Source: Anaspis maculata (lineage: Eukaryota; Arthropoda; Insecta; Coleoptera; Scraptiidae). From it: a stretch of DNA of 64,000 nt. How positions within the stretch are numbered: the first letter of the stretch is position 1; every line of letters begins with the position of its first letter. The notes below the pieces were generated by a model. That model was not told the DNA's origin. It saw nothing but the letters and a program-made list of their open reading frames with translations, and did not search any database. Made by a program: the position numbers and the translations under genes. Shown here piece after piece: positions 32,418 through 43,681 of the stretch. The stretch is taken from assembly GCA_949128115.1 (NCBI GenBank), contig OX421961.1, positions 124,933,050-124,997,049 of the forward strand, written 5' to 3'.

Positions 32418-34700
32418 ACCTAGAAATAATTCGCCTAAGGCTGAATTTTTGCACATTGACAGTTTGGACCTAGTACAACAACATATCAAAATACCCTAAC
32501 TTTTCCCTGCCCGCGTCTTTGATTTTTAGGTCCTCGGGTTCTTGAAGTTGCATCGCTGATCTGCGACTCATGCCGTAGCATTATTCTTGGACCGATCAAG
32601 CTCAGGCTGGGCTTGAATTGAAGGGAATAACCAAACAATGATTTTCTGGTGCGAAAAACTCATTTCCGGTGGCGCGGCAAGCCGGCAGACCCGCGAAATT
32701 CAAAATTACGTGTGTATCTATGGTGCCTGTGGAAGCACCGATTGCAGATATAAACCCCCAGACTAAGCGTGTGTCAGGGTGACGCGATCTCTGTGTTGCG
32801 CCATATGAGGCGATTATCGAAACCCGTCAATCCATTGGATGCGAATACATCGTAATTCGATGCATTGTATTCCGTTGACATCATTTTGGTACAAAAAGTG
32901 TCAATCATTGTTGAAGGGTGCTCGTGGGGGGCGAAGCTCGGCTAGGTGGTTCTTTTTTTTTCCCTGGGCCATATTGAACCAGAAATAGTTAATCAGAACA
33001 AGTTTGTTATTTTTTCCGACAAAATTCAATGTCGTGAACTCAAATCTGGTATGTGAATTTGAATAAAACAAGTTTGAACAAGTTAACTTGAGAAAAAATT
33101 GGTTTTTTCTTTGACAATTTTGACGATTTTTTTTTCACTATTAAAGGTGCTCATCTTTGAAAATACTTCAGGGGCCATTAGAATGAAGTGTATTCTTCAC
33201 GAAAAAAATCCAGTCGATATATAATTTGGTTTCTCGAGTTTAAAAAATCAATTTGAACCTGAGCCGCCGCGGCGCAGCGTCCACTAATGACCTGAACATT
33301 ACAGCATGCACCTGTAAATGAAAATAGCCTAAACTATTGGGCTATTGGTTGAATAATAACTCATCTTCGAGAATTCGAGGATCTGTGCAGAGCTGAGTTC
33401 CCTATAAACTTCGCCGTGGATCGCACTGCAAGGTTTTGAGTTATTTGAGGGGAGAGGTAACAGCTCCCATTTGAAATATGAGTATGAATCTTGCTGAAAT
33501 GTTATGCCCCTCCTCGAATAACAAATAACTCGAAATCCTGCAGTGCGATTTATGGCGATTTGAATTATGTTATAGGGAACTCAGTTCTGCACAGATCTTT
33601 AAAGTTTGGAAGATGAGTCATAATTTTTTCAATAGTTTGAGGTATTTTTATTTAAATGTGCATGCTGTAGTGTTCTGGTCATAAGTACATGCGGCGCCGG
33701 GCCGCCTCAGGTTCAAATCGATATTTTAAACTCGAGAAACAAAATTTTACATCAAGTGGATGATTTTTGTGAAGAATACACTCCAATCCGAAATATTTTC
33801 AAAGATGAACATCTTCAACAGTAAGAAAAAAAAATCGTCAAAATTGTCAAAGAAAAACAAGTTTTCTCAAGTTTACTCGTTCAAACTTGATTTTATCTAA
33901 ATTTACACAAGGGATTCAAGTTCAGGAGATTGAACTCAGTCGGAAAAGGTACCAAACTTCTCATGATCGGTTCTATATAGCCAGGAAAACAAAATGAACC
34001 ACCTAGCAGAGCTTGCCGCCCCCCACGACTCCTCTGTAAGAATGATCGACTTTTTTGTGTCAAAATGGTATCAACGGGATATGATGCGTCTAATTATAAT
34101 GTATTTGCATCCAACGGATTGACGAGTTTCATCCGCTCCATTTTTAGCTGCAATTTTTTACCTCCCCCCCTCTAATAACTCCAAACCCCCCCCGGGTGCG
34201 ATTTTTGGCGATTTTGGATATGTAGTATGGAGCACTCAATTCTGAACAGAGTATCCAATTTTCAGGACGTCCATATTTTTTCCGTGGTTGATATCTATCT
34301 TTCTTGTACAACATGGCGCAACACAGAGAACTTGTGGTTTGTCACTGTTAATTCTTGACAAACGATACAAAGCAAGAATTCCGTAAGAAGTCGTCGCAAA
34401 TAGAAGTGTTAATTTTGAATTTCGCGGGTCTGCCGGCTTGCCGCGCATTGAATGTGGGCCACTCGCACCAGAAGATCATTGTTTGATCTTTTATCTTCAA
34501 TTCAAGCCCAGCCTGAGCTTGATAGGTCCAAGAATAATGCTACGGCATGAGTCGCAGATCAGCGATGCAACTTCAAGAACCTGAGGACCTGAAAATCAAA
34601 GACGCGGACAGGGGAAAGTTTGGGTATTTTGATATGTTATTGTACTAGGTCCAAACTGTCAATGTGCAAAAATTCAGCCTTAGGCGAATTATTTCTAGGT
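32418..34700. repeat. Hairpin family C, copy 2 with extended arms (2.3 kb)
   Basis: The inner part (about 32825-34310) follows copy 1 at 20197-21846 landmark by landmark with clear divergence. The turn is at 33462-33500. The arms continue outward by about 400 bp that copy 1 lacks: ACCTAGAAATAATTCGCC, GTCCTCGGGTTCTTGAAGTT, GCATCGCTGATCTGCGACTC, TGCCGTAGCATTATTCTTGG, and GTGTTGCGCCATATG facing CATGGCGCAACAC. Outer arms are more similar to each other than inner arms. No coding capacity. Confidence 0.9.
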
Positions 34701-34844
34701 CAAAACCTAATTTGACTGGGCTATAGCGTTTTGAGTTTTGGACCATAGGTACCTACATTTGGAAGATTATTATGCCCGATTCCGTACCGGTGCGATTCCG
34801 AGCATGGTTGGTGTTCAGCGCCTAAAGTGTATTCGATAACCAGA

Positions 34845-35950
34845 TAAGAATCTAATTTTCACTCAAGTATCTTCCTTCTTTTCAGACCCACCTGATGAGA
34901 AAATGTTTTTTCGCTTATCTTCTTTTTTTAGACCCGCCAGTTGAGGAGTTTATTTTTGACTAGAGTAGCGTCCTTCTTTTTTGACTTAAGTCTAGTAATT
35001 AGGTGGTACCTAATTACCACCAGATACACAGCCAGTTCCTTAATTTTTGACTCGAGCATCCCCCTTTTTTTCAAACCCACAAAAAAATAAGTGTATTCTT
35101 AACTCAAGTATCATTGTCTTCGGACCCATTAGATAAGAAACCGATTTTTGACGCAAGTATCATCCGAGGTATCATCCTTCTTCTCAGACCCACCAGATAA
35201 GAAGTTCATTCTCTTTCAAGTATATCATCCTTCTTTTGAGACTCACCAGATAAGGAATTCATATCAGACTTAAGTCTTATCCTTCTTAGACTTAGACCTT
35301 AGACCCACCAGAAAAGATTATTTCTTGCTCAAGTATCATCCTTCTTTTTAGAGCCACCAGATGAGGGTTTAACTTTTGAGTCAAGTATTCTTAGGCCTAC
35401 CAAATATAGAGTTTATTTCGAACTCGAGTATGATCCTCCTTCCCTGACCCACCAAATGAATAACTGATTTCCACTCAAGTACCATCCTTTTTCTTTTCCA
35501 ACTCACTACATTGATTATGTATTGACAAGAACACTTTTTCTACCCGCTAGTTCAGGAGTTTATTTTTGATCGATTACCTATCATGCTATTTTTTAGACTC
35601 ACCATAAGTATACAGAGCCTATTTTTGAGTTTTTGATTCAAACATCGCTTCCTTCCCAGACCCACCAGATAAGAAGTTCATTTTTTACTCAAGTATCATC
35701 CTTCTTTTTAGACCCACTACTCGTATGAGGGGTCTATTTTTGAATCAAGTATCCTTAGGCATACTAGATATGGAGTTTATTTTCGACTCAAGTATCATCC
35801 TTCTTTCCAGAGCTACCAGATCAAGAACTGATTTTTGACTCAAGTATCATTCTTCTTTTTGAACTCACTGCATAGATAAAGTCTATTTTTGACTCGAGCA
35901 ATCTTCTTTTTTCAGACCCGCCAGTTGAGGAGTTCATTTTTGACTCGGTA
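34845..35950 (+). repeat. Minisatellite array, ~58-bp unit (GACCCACCAGATAAGAAGTT)
   Basis: About eighteen degenerate units follow one another. Each reads roughly ACTCAAGTATCATCCTTCTT, then TTCAGACCCACCAGATAAGA, then AGTTTATTTTTG. Unit lengths range from about 45 to 65 bp, with some fusions. It sits between hairpin copy 2 and the closing inverted minisatellite. Frames through it are not conserved. Confidence 0.92.
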
Positions 35951-36248
35951 ACCGTACGTCCGAATCCAGATTGGTTGGGGTCTAGATTTGATGATAAATG
36001 TTTGCATTTTATCATACCAATTTCATTTTCCCCGAATTTTCCGGGAAAAAGATACAGACAACAATCTGTTTTCCACGTTTGAGCTTCTAGCAATGTACAG
36101 GGACAATGTGGAAACATGAAACCTACACAAAAAAAGTTTTTTTCCGCATTCGCCAATACCAAACACGATATGGTTACATTTTGCAGCATTTTCCGGGAAC
36201 TCATTTTTAAGCAAAATTTGCAAATTCGGCGAGTTAGTCAAATTTACG

Positions 36249-36308
36249 TTCGGTGAAATGGCTGTCGGTGAAATGTCCAGTCGGTGAGTTGGTTGTCGGT
36301 GAAATGTA
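36249..36308 (-). repeat. Inverted piece of the CATTTCACCGACA minisatellite
   Basis: On the minus strand it reads ACATTTCACCGACAACCAAC, then TCACCGACTGGACATTTCAC, which equals the first 50 bp of the array at 32026. The flanks just outside also resemble each other in inverted orientation (ACGAGAGAAATAC and TCGTGAGAGTTTG). The two sites may therefore be the ends of one 4.3-kb element. Confidence 0.85.
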
Positions 36309-37546
36309 CCAAACTCTCACGAAAGTGACATCACTTCCTCCGGAATCGAATGGATTTCTTTTGGAGAAATAACGATGTGTCCCTAGGATCGTAGCTTGAG
36401 ACACGTAAAAACACATGTTCACGGTTTCTGGAAATTTGAAGAAGCTAAGTTTCTGGAAAACTTTCGGAGGTCTTCCAGATGTTCCTCGAAAAAAAAAAAG
36501 CAGAGATGATGAGATATTGTCCCGATAGGCCAAAACCTTCGTTCCGATATTCGCTTCGGCCGACCAGAATCTTGGTCAGTTGCAGAAGGTCAACATCGGA
36601 ACTGTCAGCTGTCAACAAATGGTCGACCAGCTGTCAATCGCATCAGTCTAGAGAGGCCGGTAAGCAAACGTCAGCTGTGATTCGTATGTCACCTTTTAGA
36701 CTCTCAAATGCAAAACCATAACTTTCATAGCACAAGGTGGGAACAACGAAAATAGCACAGTTGGAAATGATGCCAAGAGGGGAGTAGCTGCCAATATTTT
36801 GATTGGAAACTTATCAGCTGGGTATTTTGATATGACAATTTTCCAGTGCTCAAGTCAAGTTGCGCACCAAAACTGTTTCAAAATGAAAAGTAATTGTCAA
36901 ATATGTCAACCGCTGGCAGAGCTGGTCAGGTGCTGTGATAAGTAACGTCGCTTCTTTCTGAGCTAGGTAGGTGATGGTCTTACTTCAATGCACTTGTACC
37001 TATACAATGAAACCCAGAACGCCTCCGTTGCATGAAATGTCATAATTAACATTTTATTTGTGAGCTTCGATTTGAGCCATCTGGTGCATAGAAACGTCAT
37101 TTCTATAAGTGCGAATGGTCAAATATAACGTATAATAAGCAGTTAATATGCGCTCTATGGATATATCCATAAAACATACGCATGCAGTGGAAAGTGGAAA
37201 CGCACCAGGCATGGAATTTATATGTATTGAACACACTGAGAATCAATGACTAATAGTGGTATGTATGCTGTAGATTTGTTAATCGTTATTCTACTTGATA
37301 TCGGTCGGTATAGAGCAGTGAACTGATTATACTGTATATTTTCTCCCAAAGAGCTTAGCTGTTTTATTCGCTCAAGAGCTAAGTTCAAAATATACCGCGC
37401 ATTCCAAGATTTTAGCTCGCAGCCGCAGTAGCGTGTACTTAGTTATAAATGTCACAGAAGAGCCCGTACCTCTCCAAATGCAAATGAAGCAAGTATCATA
37501 CTTGATGTTTTTCAGGCTTCTTTCATGTATATATCATTGTTTCACG
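36309..37546. other. Unassigned interval
   Basis: No coding or repeat signature recognised. A small inverted pair GAGCTTAGCT/AGCTAAGTTC with adjoining TATATTTT/AAAATATA lies at 37335-37400. Confidence 0.35.
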
Positions 37547-39550
37547 ATTAGGCATTTCCATTGACGTCACAGCAGTGTTGCCAACTGTCCAGAATTGCCC
37601 GCCAAATTTTAACCAAATAATGTTCGGGAACAACCGAACTACAGGGCGCTTATGGAGTTCCAGTTTCTGCATTTTTTTCCTCGGTTACCTTTTTGAGTTT
37701 GAGTTTGAAACTTTTGTATCAAGTTCAAAGCAATGTCCTTAATGCGTCTGCAAAATAAGTTCTCGTGGAAAAGTGTGTTTTTCTGTGAAAAAGCAAGCCA
37801 AACATGTTAGGTTAACTGCACAGGGTAGTGGTGAAAATTCCTATTTTCCGACAAAATTGGGCATTAACTTTGCCACCAAACCTCACCTGAATGTTGGGGG
37901 TTTACGTTCCCGGCATTGCTGGAGTGATATGCCTTGTGTGGGGCTAGGTATGTACCTCTTCGGTTTGTGCTTCCCAATCACCCAAATACTTGAGGCCCAG
38001 CTTTTACTGCTGGATTAAAGAAACAAACAATAGTTTTTGTTCATATTTTATATTTTCAAAGTGCAGGAATGTCTCCACTTCGGTTGTAGAATATGGACAG
38101 AGGCAAAACATGGAAGTTTAACTCGAACAGCTGTTCGGCCACCGAAGATGTATTCGGTCACCGGAGCCCTCCTTGACAGAAATTTTATACCTGATTCAAC
38201 GATATTGAATTTTCAACTACAACTTGATTGTGTCAAGACACATTTCTTGAAAATACAAATATTTATTGTTCTATTGAGGATTCTAGGCTCCAAATTGTGG
38301 TCGACGTAGCAATTCCTCAGTCCGTAGATTTTCCCATTTTCAGATTGCCGAAGGCCACAATTCTTGACACAGGTACTTCCTGAAACTAGATAGGCTTAGC
38401 AACAGATAATTTTGTGCAAACATCATAACTGTATTACAGCAATTTAGTTACCCATCCTAATTGTTATCGGTACAGCCTCCGTATATTTTTCCAAGTGTAT
38501 TCCTTCCTTCCTTCCTCCTTTCCATTTCTTGGCGCTTTGAGATACATTGTGTGATGCCTCGTACTGCTTCCACGAGCCCCAGCGTTTCGAGAAAACCATG
38601 AATTTCTCATTTTTTCCTTAAAAAAAAAGATTCAACCACTTTAAACTCCAACCCAACGTTCACGTTCATTGAGCCCTCTACATCTCTAGTCATGCTTTCT
38701 CCATTGCTTTCACAAGCCTAGATGTTTGAATTGACAATAGTTTCCATTTTCTACTTCACTGTAGTTGTAATATTTGCTGTGATATAAGCACATGTGAACC
38801 AGATGGGATCGGCTCCGAGTATCTTCATCTTCTGTTGACCAAATCGTACACCTGACTTGACAATCTTGAATTTTCAGTTGATGGCTTCATCGCGGCAAGA
38901 CACATTGCTTAAAAAATCCTGAAATTTCTTCTTGTAAGCAGGATTTGAGGTAACATTGTGGTCAACTTAGAAATTCCTTGGTCGCTGGATTTTCCCATTT
39001 CACGATCGCCACAGGTCACAGTTTTTGCCACAGCCATACTTTCTGAAATCAGAAGGGCGCTTAGTAATGGATAATTTGTAAAATCATCTCACATTTATTC
39101 TGTATTCTAACAATTTAGTCAGCTTTTTACCTTATCGGCAGGATAATAAACTGGCATATTTTCTCCTTCCCAGATGTCTTTGAGTCGCATTTCTTGGCAC
39201 TTTGAGATACTCCCTGAGATGCTCTTTTCTTCCAGGAATCTAGTTTTTCGAAAAAGCCACGGATTTCTTTTTTTTCGACGAAAATGATTTAAGCACTCCA
39301 CCAAAATTTCTTGTTTATTGAGCTATTTGGGGCAGCACATCTCCAACTATCAGTATTGATCGAAGCGCCAGAGTTTCGTGAACAATAATTATCACGCACA
39401 AACTTGCTTCCTACTGTATCCAAAATCTCAAAAAAGTACTTTTTTGCAATCATAACAACGCGGGTTGTTCCCTAACACTTTTTTGACGTTATAAATTCAA
39501 CTAGGTTGGCAACACTGACGAGCTCGTGACGTCATGTGGAAATGCCTAAT
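37547..39550. mobile_element. Inverted-repeat element (2.0 kb), ATTAGGCATTTCCA termini
   Basis: The left end ATTAGGCATTTCCATTGACG continues TCACAGCAGTGTTGCCAAC. The right end is the inverse, with TGACGTCACGAGCTCGTCAG between the two blocks. Terminal repeats of about 50 bp carry the palindromic TGACGTCA word near both ends. No clear target duplication is visible; ATTAGGC/GCCTAAT themselves form the outermost bases. The interior has no transposase frame and contains two diverged tandem copies of about 650 bp. Confidence 0.7.
38130..39345 (+). repeat. Two diverged tandem copies of a ~650-bp block
   Basis: The order (A/T)TTTTCAACT or CAGTTGATG, (A)AGACACATT, CCAAATTGTGGTCGACGTAG, GGATTTTCCCATTT, ACTTCCTGAAA or ACTTTCTGAAA, TAATTTTG or ATAATTTG, then CTTGGC(G/A)C(T)TTTGAGATAC occurs at 38150-38640 and again at 38860-39310. 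Identity is roughly 70 percent. The copies may be remnants of a former coding or regulatory block; no frame is shared. Confidence 0.7.
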
Positions 39551-39589
39551 TGTTCTTATGCTTTTTTTTATTTATGACGTCACGTCGGG

Positions 39590-40155
39590 CAAATACAACC
39601 GAAAACATTCCAACCAAAAAGCTATTTTTGAGTTCCCAAGCTTACGGAATGCGGCACCAACTCTGAAACGCTTCATCAACGAGGTGCTTTTGGGACTCAA
39701 GCTTCGTTACGCCTACACACTGATCACCTTGTTGATGACATAATTTAGTATGGCTCAAGATATGGCTTCATTATCGAAAAAAGGACATTGGCACCACCTC
39801 CAAACCCTATTCGTGCATGCGTCTTCAACTTTGGCAACTTTGGTCAGTCTGAGGCCAAGGTCTTGGGATACCTTGAACCCTCCAAAGATACAAAGCCGTT
39901 GTCAGACAAAGTCCGGGCAATTTGTTCATACTCGGAACCAGGCAAGCAGCAAGCGTTCCAGTTTCTGGGAATGCTGGATTACTAGCGCAAATTGATTCCA
40001 AAGGTTGCGGAAACGCAATCTCCATTCAACCAACTTCTTCAAGGCGTGACGAAAAAAGAAGTAGTGAGATGAACACATGAAACGACGGCAGCGTTCGGTA
40101 CATGAAAAATGTCCTGGCACAGACAGCTTTCTGGATCACTGTTCATGTTGATGTA
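39590..40155 (+). pseudogene. Ty3/gypsy reverse transcriptase relic (palm C-terminal half and thumb)
   Basis: Three reading frames in turn follow gypsy-type RT. First is LRNAAPTLKRFINEVLLGL (about 39635-39700), the conserved helix before the active site. The catalytic YxDD box that should follow YAY at 39712 is destroyed by a frameshift. Next is HWHHLQTLF (39788-39815). Then CVFNF and VLGYL precede KPLSDKVRAI (39890-39920), then FLGMLDY followed by a stop codon and RKLIPKVAET. Traces of the connection region continue to about 40155 (KNVLAQTAF). At least four disruptions make it non-functional. It abuts the inverted-repeat element ending at 39550. Confidence 0.85.
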
Positions 40156-40517
40156 TGAATTTTTGTCGTAATGTCAACATGAACTGTCATTTTACTCATT
40201 CGAAAGCCCGAAAGAGCGTCCGTTGTCATACTTGTGGCTCAATGTTATTTGTAACGAATCCGCCAGCAAGGAGGAAAGATTGATGATAAAAACTTTGACC
40301 TCTAAGGATGCCAGGATGACATGTGCGATGACTGCGATTTGCAAACAACTGACAAAATCTGACGTGCGATTGACAGGGGCGCGCAATCACGCTCTGGAAT
40401 AATGTCGAAATCTGCCAATCATGTTACTATTCCGTCTTTTCTTTTCACATTGACAATTGAAATTGGTTTATTGTTTTCGAATTATTGCATTCAAACTACT
40501 GTTGATCTCTTATAACC
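40156..40517. other. Unassigned interval
   Basis: No further pol motifs could be followed past 40155, and no other feature is visible. Confidence 0.35.
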
Positions 40518-40862
40518 ATGCTCTTGCATATTTATCTCTTTGAGCTTGATAGCTACAGATCATGTGTAGGACATTTGGAATTTGTACTGGGCGTTTTCAA
40601 CAATATTTCACAGATAATAATAAAAATCCACACCTATCAACATTTTCGCTTGTTCGGCTCAAGGTACACCTTGTTCGCTTTTAAAAATCCGGAACTAAGT
40701 CAGCTCTTTACAGCATTTTCCGGCGTTTTACTCACAGTTACAGTGTCGATTTATCTTTGGCCAAGCTTCGTTGATGCTGAAAGTTTTTTGCTAGGGAATG
40801 TTTTGAAATGTATAAATAAGGTAGTGACCATCATATCTTTATACCAGTTCATCAAGACATAA
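40518..40862 (+). CDS. Hypothetical protein, 114 aa, hydrophobic
   Basis: Open frame of 114 codons opening with an ATG and followed by an in-frame TAA. The predicted protein has a strongly hydrophobic stretch at about residues 70-90 (FSGVLLTVTVSIYLWPSF) and a second at about 103-111 (VVTIISLYQF), with a polar middle. Composition is unlike the surrounding repeats. The pattern is loosely like the N-terminal exon of an insect seven-helix chemoreceptor, but I see no diagnostic motif, so no function is claimed. It could also be a chance frame or an unrecognised transposon piece. Confidence 0.22.
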   Translation: MLLHIYLFELDSYRSCVGHLEFVLGVFNNISQIIIKIHTYQHFRLFGSRYTLFAFKNPELSQLFTAFSGVLLTVTVSIYLWPSFVDAESFLLGNVLKCINKVVTIISLYQFIKT

Positions 40863-42067
40863 TCTTCAGTTGTGGCGGCGTGTATGTATATACCGCAATG
40901 CTGCTGATGAATAGTCGTGCTTGATCTTTTCCTTTCATGCCGCTCCTGAATGGCGGAATAGGTATAGACCAGTTTTGTATAAGCCGTTGACTAATTAGGA
41001 ATGCATGTGTATACAAGCACCATCATCACTCCTAACTTTAGCTGATTCCTATGATATTGATGACATTGGATGTATTCTGTGTGTGTGCGTGTGTGTATAT
41101 GTTCAGTGCAATTTGTCAGCAACCGGACGCCGAGTGATAATGGTATCGATTACAGGTGCCGGCTCCTTATTAAGCTCCCTCGCTGTATACGATACGATCG
41201 GAGATGTTGAGAACCAGAGGCTTCGGCACACATTTATACCTGCCCATCGCACACACAAACACCATCCAGGGTGAACGGTGAGGAAATCGGTGCCCGGCAG
41301 TAGTAGTGTGCGGGAACCGCTCTTCTGTGTATTGCTAAAGAGATCGACCATGCGAGAGTGGCTGCACAAAGTATGTAATCAGCTTAGGCCTCCGCCGCGA
41401 CTCCACTCTGCCGCCGACTGGAGCCTGGAGTTCCTGAGGACGCGTTCATGTGAGCGAAGGCGACAGAGTGGAAACACTCCTGGATGATCACAGGAACGGC
41501 AGGACCGCCCTTGCGCCACCGCTGCACCTTCCTCCTCCGACCAACTTATACTTCGCCCGCTTTAATTTACCGGAACGAGCATCGCAGGACACGGCGCTCC
41601 GAGGATTTTCCCTTTAAAATATACACGTTGTCGGGTGCGAGGTGGCCGGGTTCAACGGGAAATGCGAAGAATTCCAATAATAACCTTGTTACGTGAAATT
41701 GCGTGAGCCCGCGCACGGGTTTCCGGAAGCGAAAAGGGTTAAGAATCGCTACAATTTCATAACCATTTCGAAGGTGAAGGATACATTTTCGTTTCGTGTC
41801 ATAGCTGCGTGTTGAATGCCTCTCTAATTGAGTTCATTTCACTAGTTTTCTCTGTATTATAGCATTTCCCCGACAGTGTGGCGAACCCGGGCATACCCAC
41901 TTGCGATTTTAATAAAGCCACGTTCATGAACGCCAAGAGCGCTTTGAGATTCAACTAACGCAAATCTACGACCGATAACGCAACTTTGCTAATACGACTT
42001 AAGTGAAAATATATATTGATATAATCAGTGGCTTCTTTTAATCTGAATAAGCTATGAAAAAATGTGC
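40863..42067. other. Unassigned interval with GC-rich island at 41110-41750
   Basis: A TGTGTGTGCGTGTG microsatellite lies at 41078-41098. The following 600 bp are CpG-rich and look single-copy (TCAGCAACCGGACGCCGAGT, CCTCCGCCGCGACTCCACTC). Several short frames overlap on both strands but none is recognisable. Possible promoter or regulatory island. Confidence 0.35.
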
Positions 42068-42590
42068 TGTACTGTTCCCCCCTTTCTTTCTGGACCCCTG
42101 GCTGTGATGGTCGTCACCCCCCCCCCCTTACCTTGGACCTCTTACTTACGTTTTGCTTACGTTGTTCGATTCACGCAGACTCTATACTCGCGACGAGAAC
42201 GGAACTTTGGGGATGAGGATTGTATTGAAAAGTTGAACAAAAACACAACCTAACAGCAAACAAAATGAATTTTTATTAAAATTATCAGCAAAATTTAAAA
42301 GAATCAGATTCTTTTCATAAAACACCTAACAGGACTGACAGAATTGCAAAATGACACACAATAGACAAAATGAACAAAAACAATCAATAACACAGCAACA
42401 AAATATGTCATACTGTCAGTCAAAGGAAAACAGAAGAGTGACGGATTCGGAAAAAGGGCACTCAGTGGAAGAACCCAGTCGAAGAAACCCCTGAGTTAAG
42501 CCCTGAGAAGAAAACTCTCACAAACATGACAAATGAATAACAAAAACTCACTGATAAATTACGGTATTCAGTGTAAATGAGATTAGTAAA
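42068..42590 (-). mobile_element. LTR-like direct repeat, lower copy
   Basis: Begins TGTACTGTTCCCCCC and shares about 95 percent identity with 43682-44147 (TGGACCCCTGGCTGTGATGG, CTTACTTACGTTTTGCTTAC, GACGAGAACGGAACTTTGGG, GCAAACAAAATGAATTTTTA, AAGGGCACTCAGTGGAAGAA). Relative to the upper copy it has about 57 bp extra near 42385-42440. Shared sequence ends at TTAGTAAA. With the primer site beside the upper copy, it reads as the 3' LTR of a minus-strand element. The outer TG/CA rule can be checked at only one end. Confidence 0.6.
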
Positions 42591-43661
42591 ACAAAATGGC
42601 AGAAACATCAGTAACTAAATACAAAACACATCAGTCAAAAATGCATAATAAATCAACAAAACAACAATGCAGATGAAATCATATCAACAATGCATAAAAA
42701 CCCAAAACAATACAAAGTAGGTATGGTTAGTAGGATCCTGCAAAATACCGACATTGAATATCTGACAAGCATAGCAGCGAGCATAAAAACAAAAACATGA
42801 CATAAAAATATGAGAGTCTTAAAAGCGGCGGACAATGACATTTAAATGAAAATCAAATCACGGCACAAACAAAAATAGGACAGACAAAAATTACAGTCGA
42901 GCAAGTACATGACAATCAACTTACACACAACATTAAGTGAAATAGTCCCAAAAATATTGACATGAAATTCAGTAGATTGACAAAATTCGTGAGACAATAA
43001 ACATGACATCAAAATCAGAACGTGAAACAGACTCATACAAGAAATCAATCTAAACCCCGACCTGAACCTGAAAACAATCCCTGTATACGCACTAAGCTCG
43101 AAGCTGAAACACAGAAATCCCAACGCGTTATTTTCAGAATCTCGCGAGGCGTCGATGTGTTGTGGTTCCTCGAGCAAGAAATGCACTCCAACCACGAGTA
43201 TGACATCATCCATGGAAAAAATGCGTAGGTAGCGCCAACAGGGCCGTTGGCATCCTCGAAAATTAGTGAAATACACGAGACACGTGGGAAGCCTCCATCC
43301 TTGCTTCAAACTGGGCTGTAAAAATCGCGAAAACCCCTTTCGATCCTCTTTGTTTGAATTTCCGGAAACAAATAAAATTGACGCCCGAACAGGAAGATGC
43401 GATTTTGGTCTAGCCAAACCAAACGGGAAGAAAGTTCGAAGAAAGATATCAATGAAAAAAGAGTCCAGCTTTGTCACTTGGGTCATTTGTTCGTCATCTT
43501 TGTCATCTTGAGTTGGCTCTCATGAAAACAAAACATTCATCAGCAGTAAAGAGTAGCGAGTAGCAACAAGCAAGAGCTCAACATTCATTCAACCTTCTCA
43601 TTTTGAGTCTCATTCTAACCTCATCCCACAACCTCATCCCACAACGTTCTCGTGTTTGAGT
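42591..43661 (-). mobile_element. Interior between the two LTR-like copies
   Basis: About 1.07 kb. The minus strand holds a 214-codon frame at 42842-43486, rich in Phe, Leu, Ile and Cys because the plus strand is T-poor. It shows no gag, protease or RT motif, so the element, if real, is non-autonomous. A plus-strand TGACGCCCGAACAGGAAG at 43378-43395 resembles a tRNA-Lys primer site but has no LTR next to it. Confidence 0.4.
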
Positions 43662-43679
43662 ATCCTGGTCACGGCATCA
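43662..43679 (-). promoter_or_regulatory. tRNA-His-type primer-binding site, second copy
   Basis: The minus strand reads TGATGCCGTGACCAGGAT, 17 of 18 identical to the site at 29903-29920. It lies two bases from the TG/CA boundary of the LTR-like copy at 43682. A conserved position next to two independent LTR-like copies supports function in priming. Confidence 0.6.
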
Positions 43680-43681
43680 CT

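Noticed and set aside
43378..43395. TGACGCCCGAACAGGAAG as a tRNA-Lys primer site
   Set aside because: Close to the classical tRNA-Lys site, but no LTR boundary adjoins it on the plus strand; the tRNA-His-type site on the minus strand fits the repeat structure better.
42842..43486. 214-codon minus-strand frame as a possible gene
   Set aside because: Composition (Phe, Leu, Ile, Cys) follows from a T-poor complementary strand. No gag or other motif, and it lies inside a non-autonomous LTR-like element.
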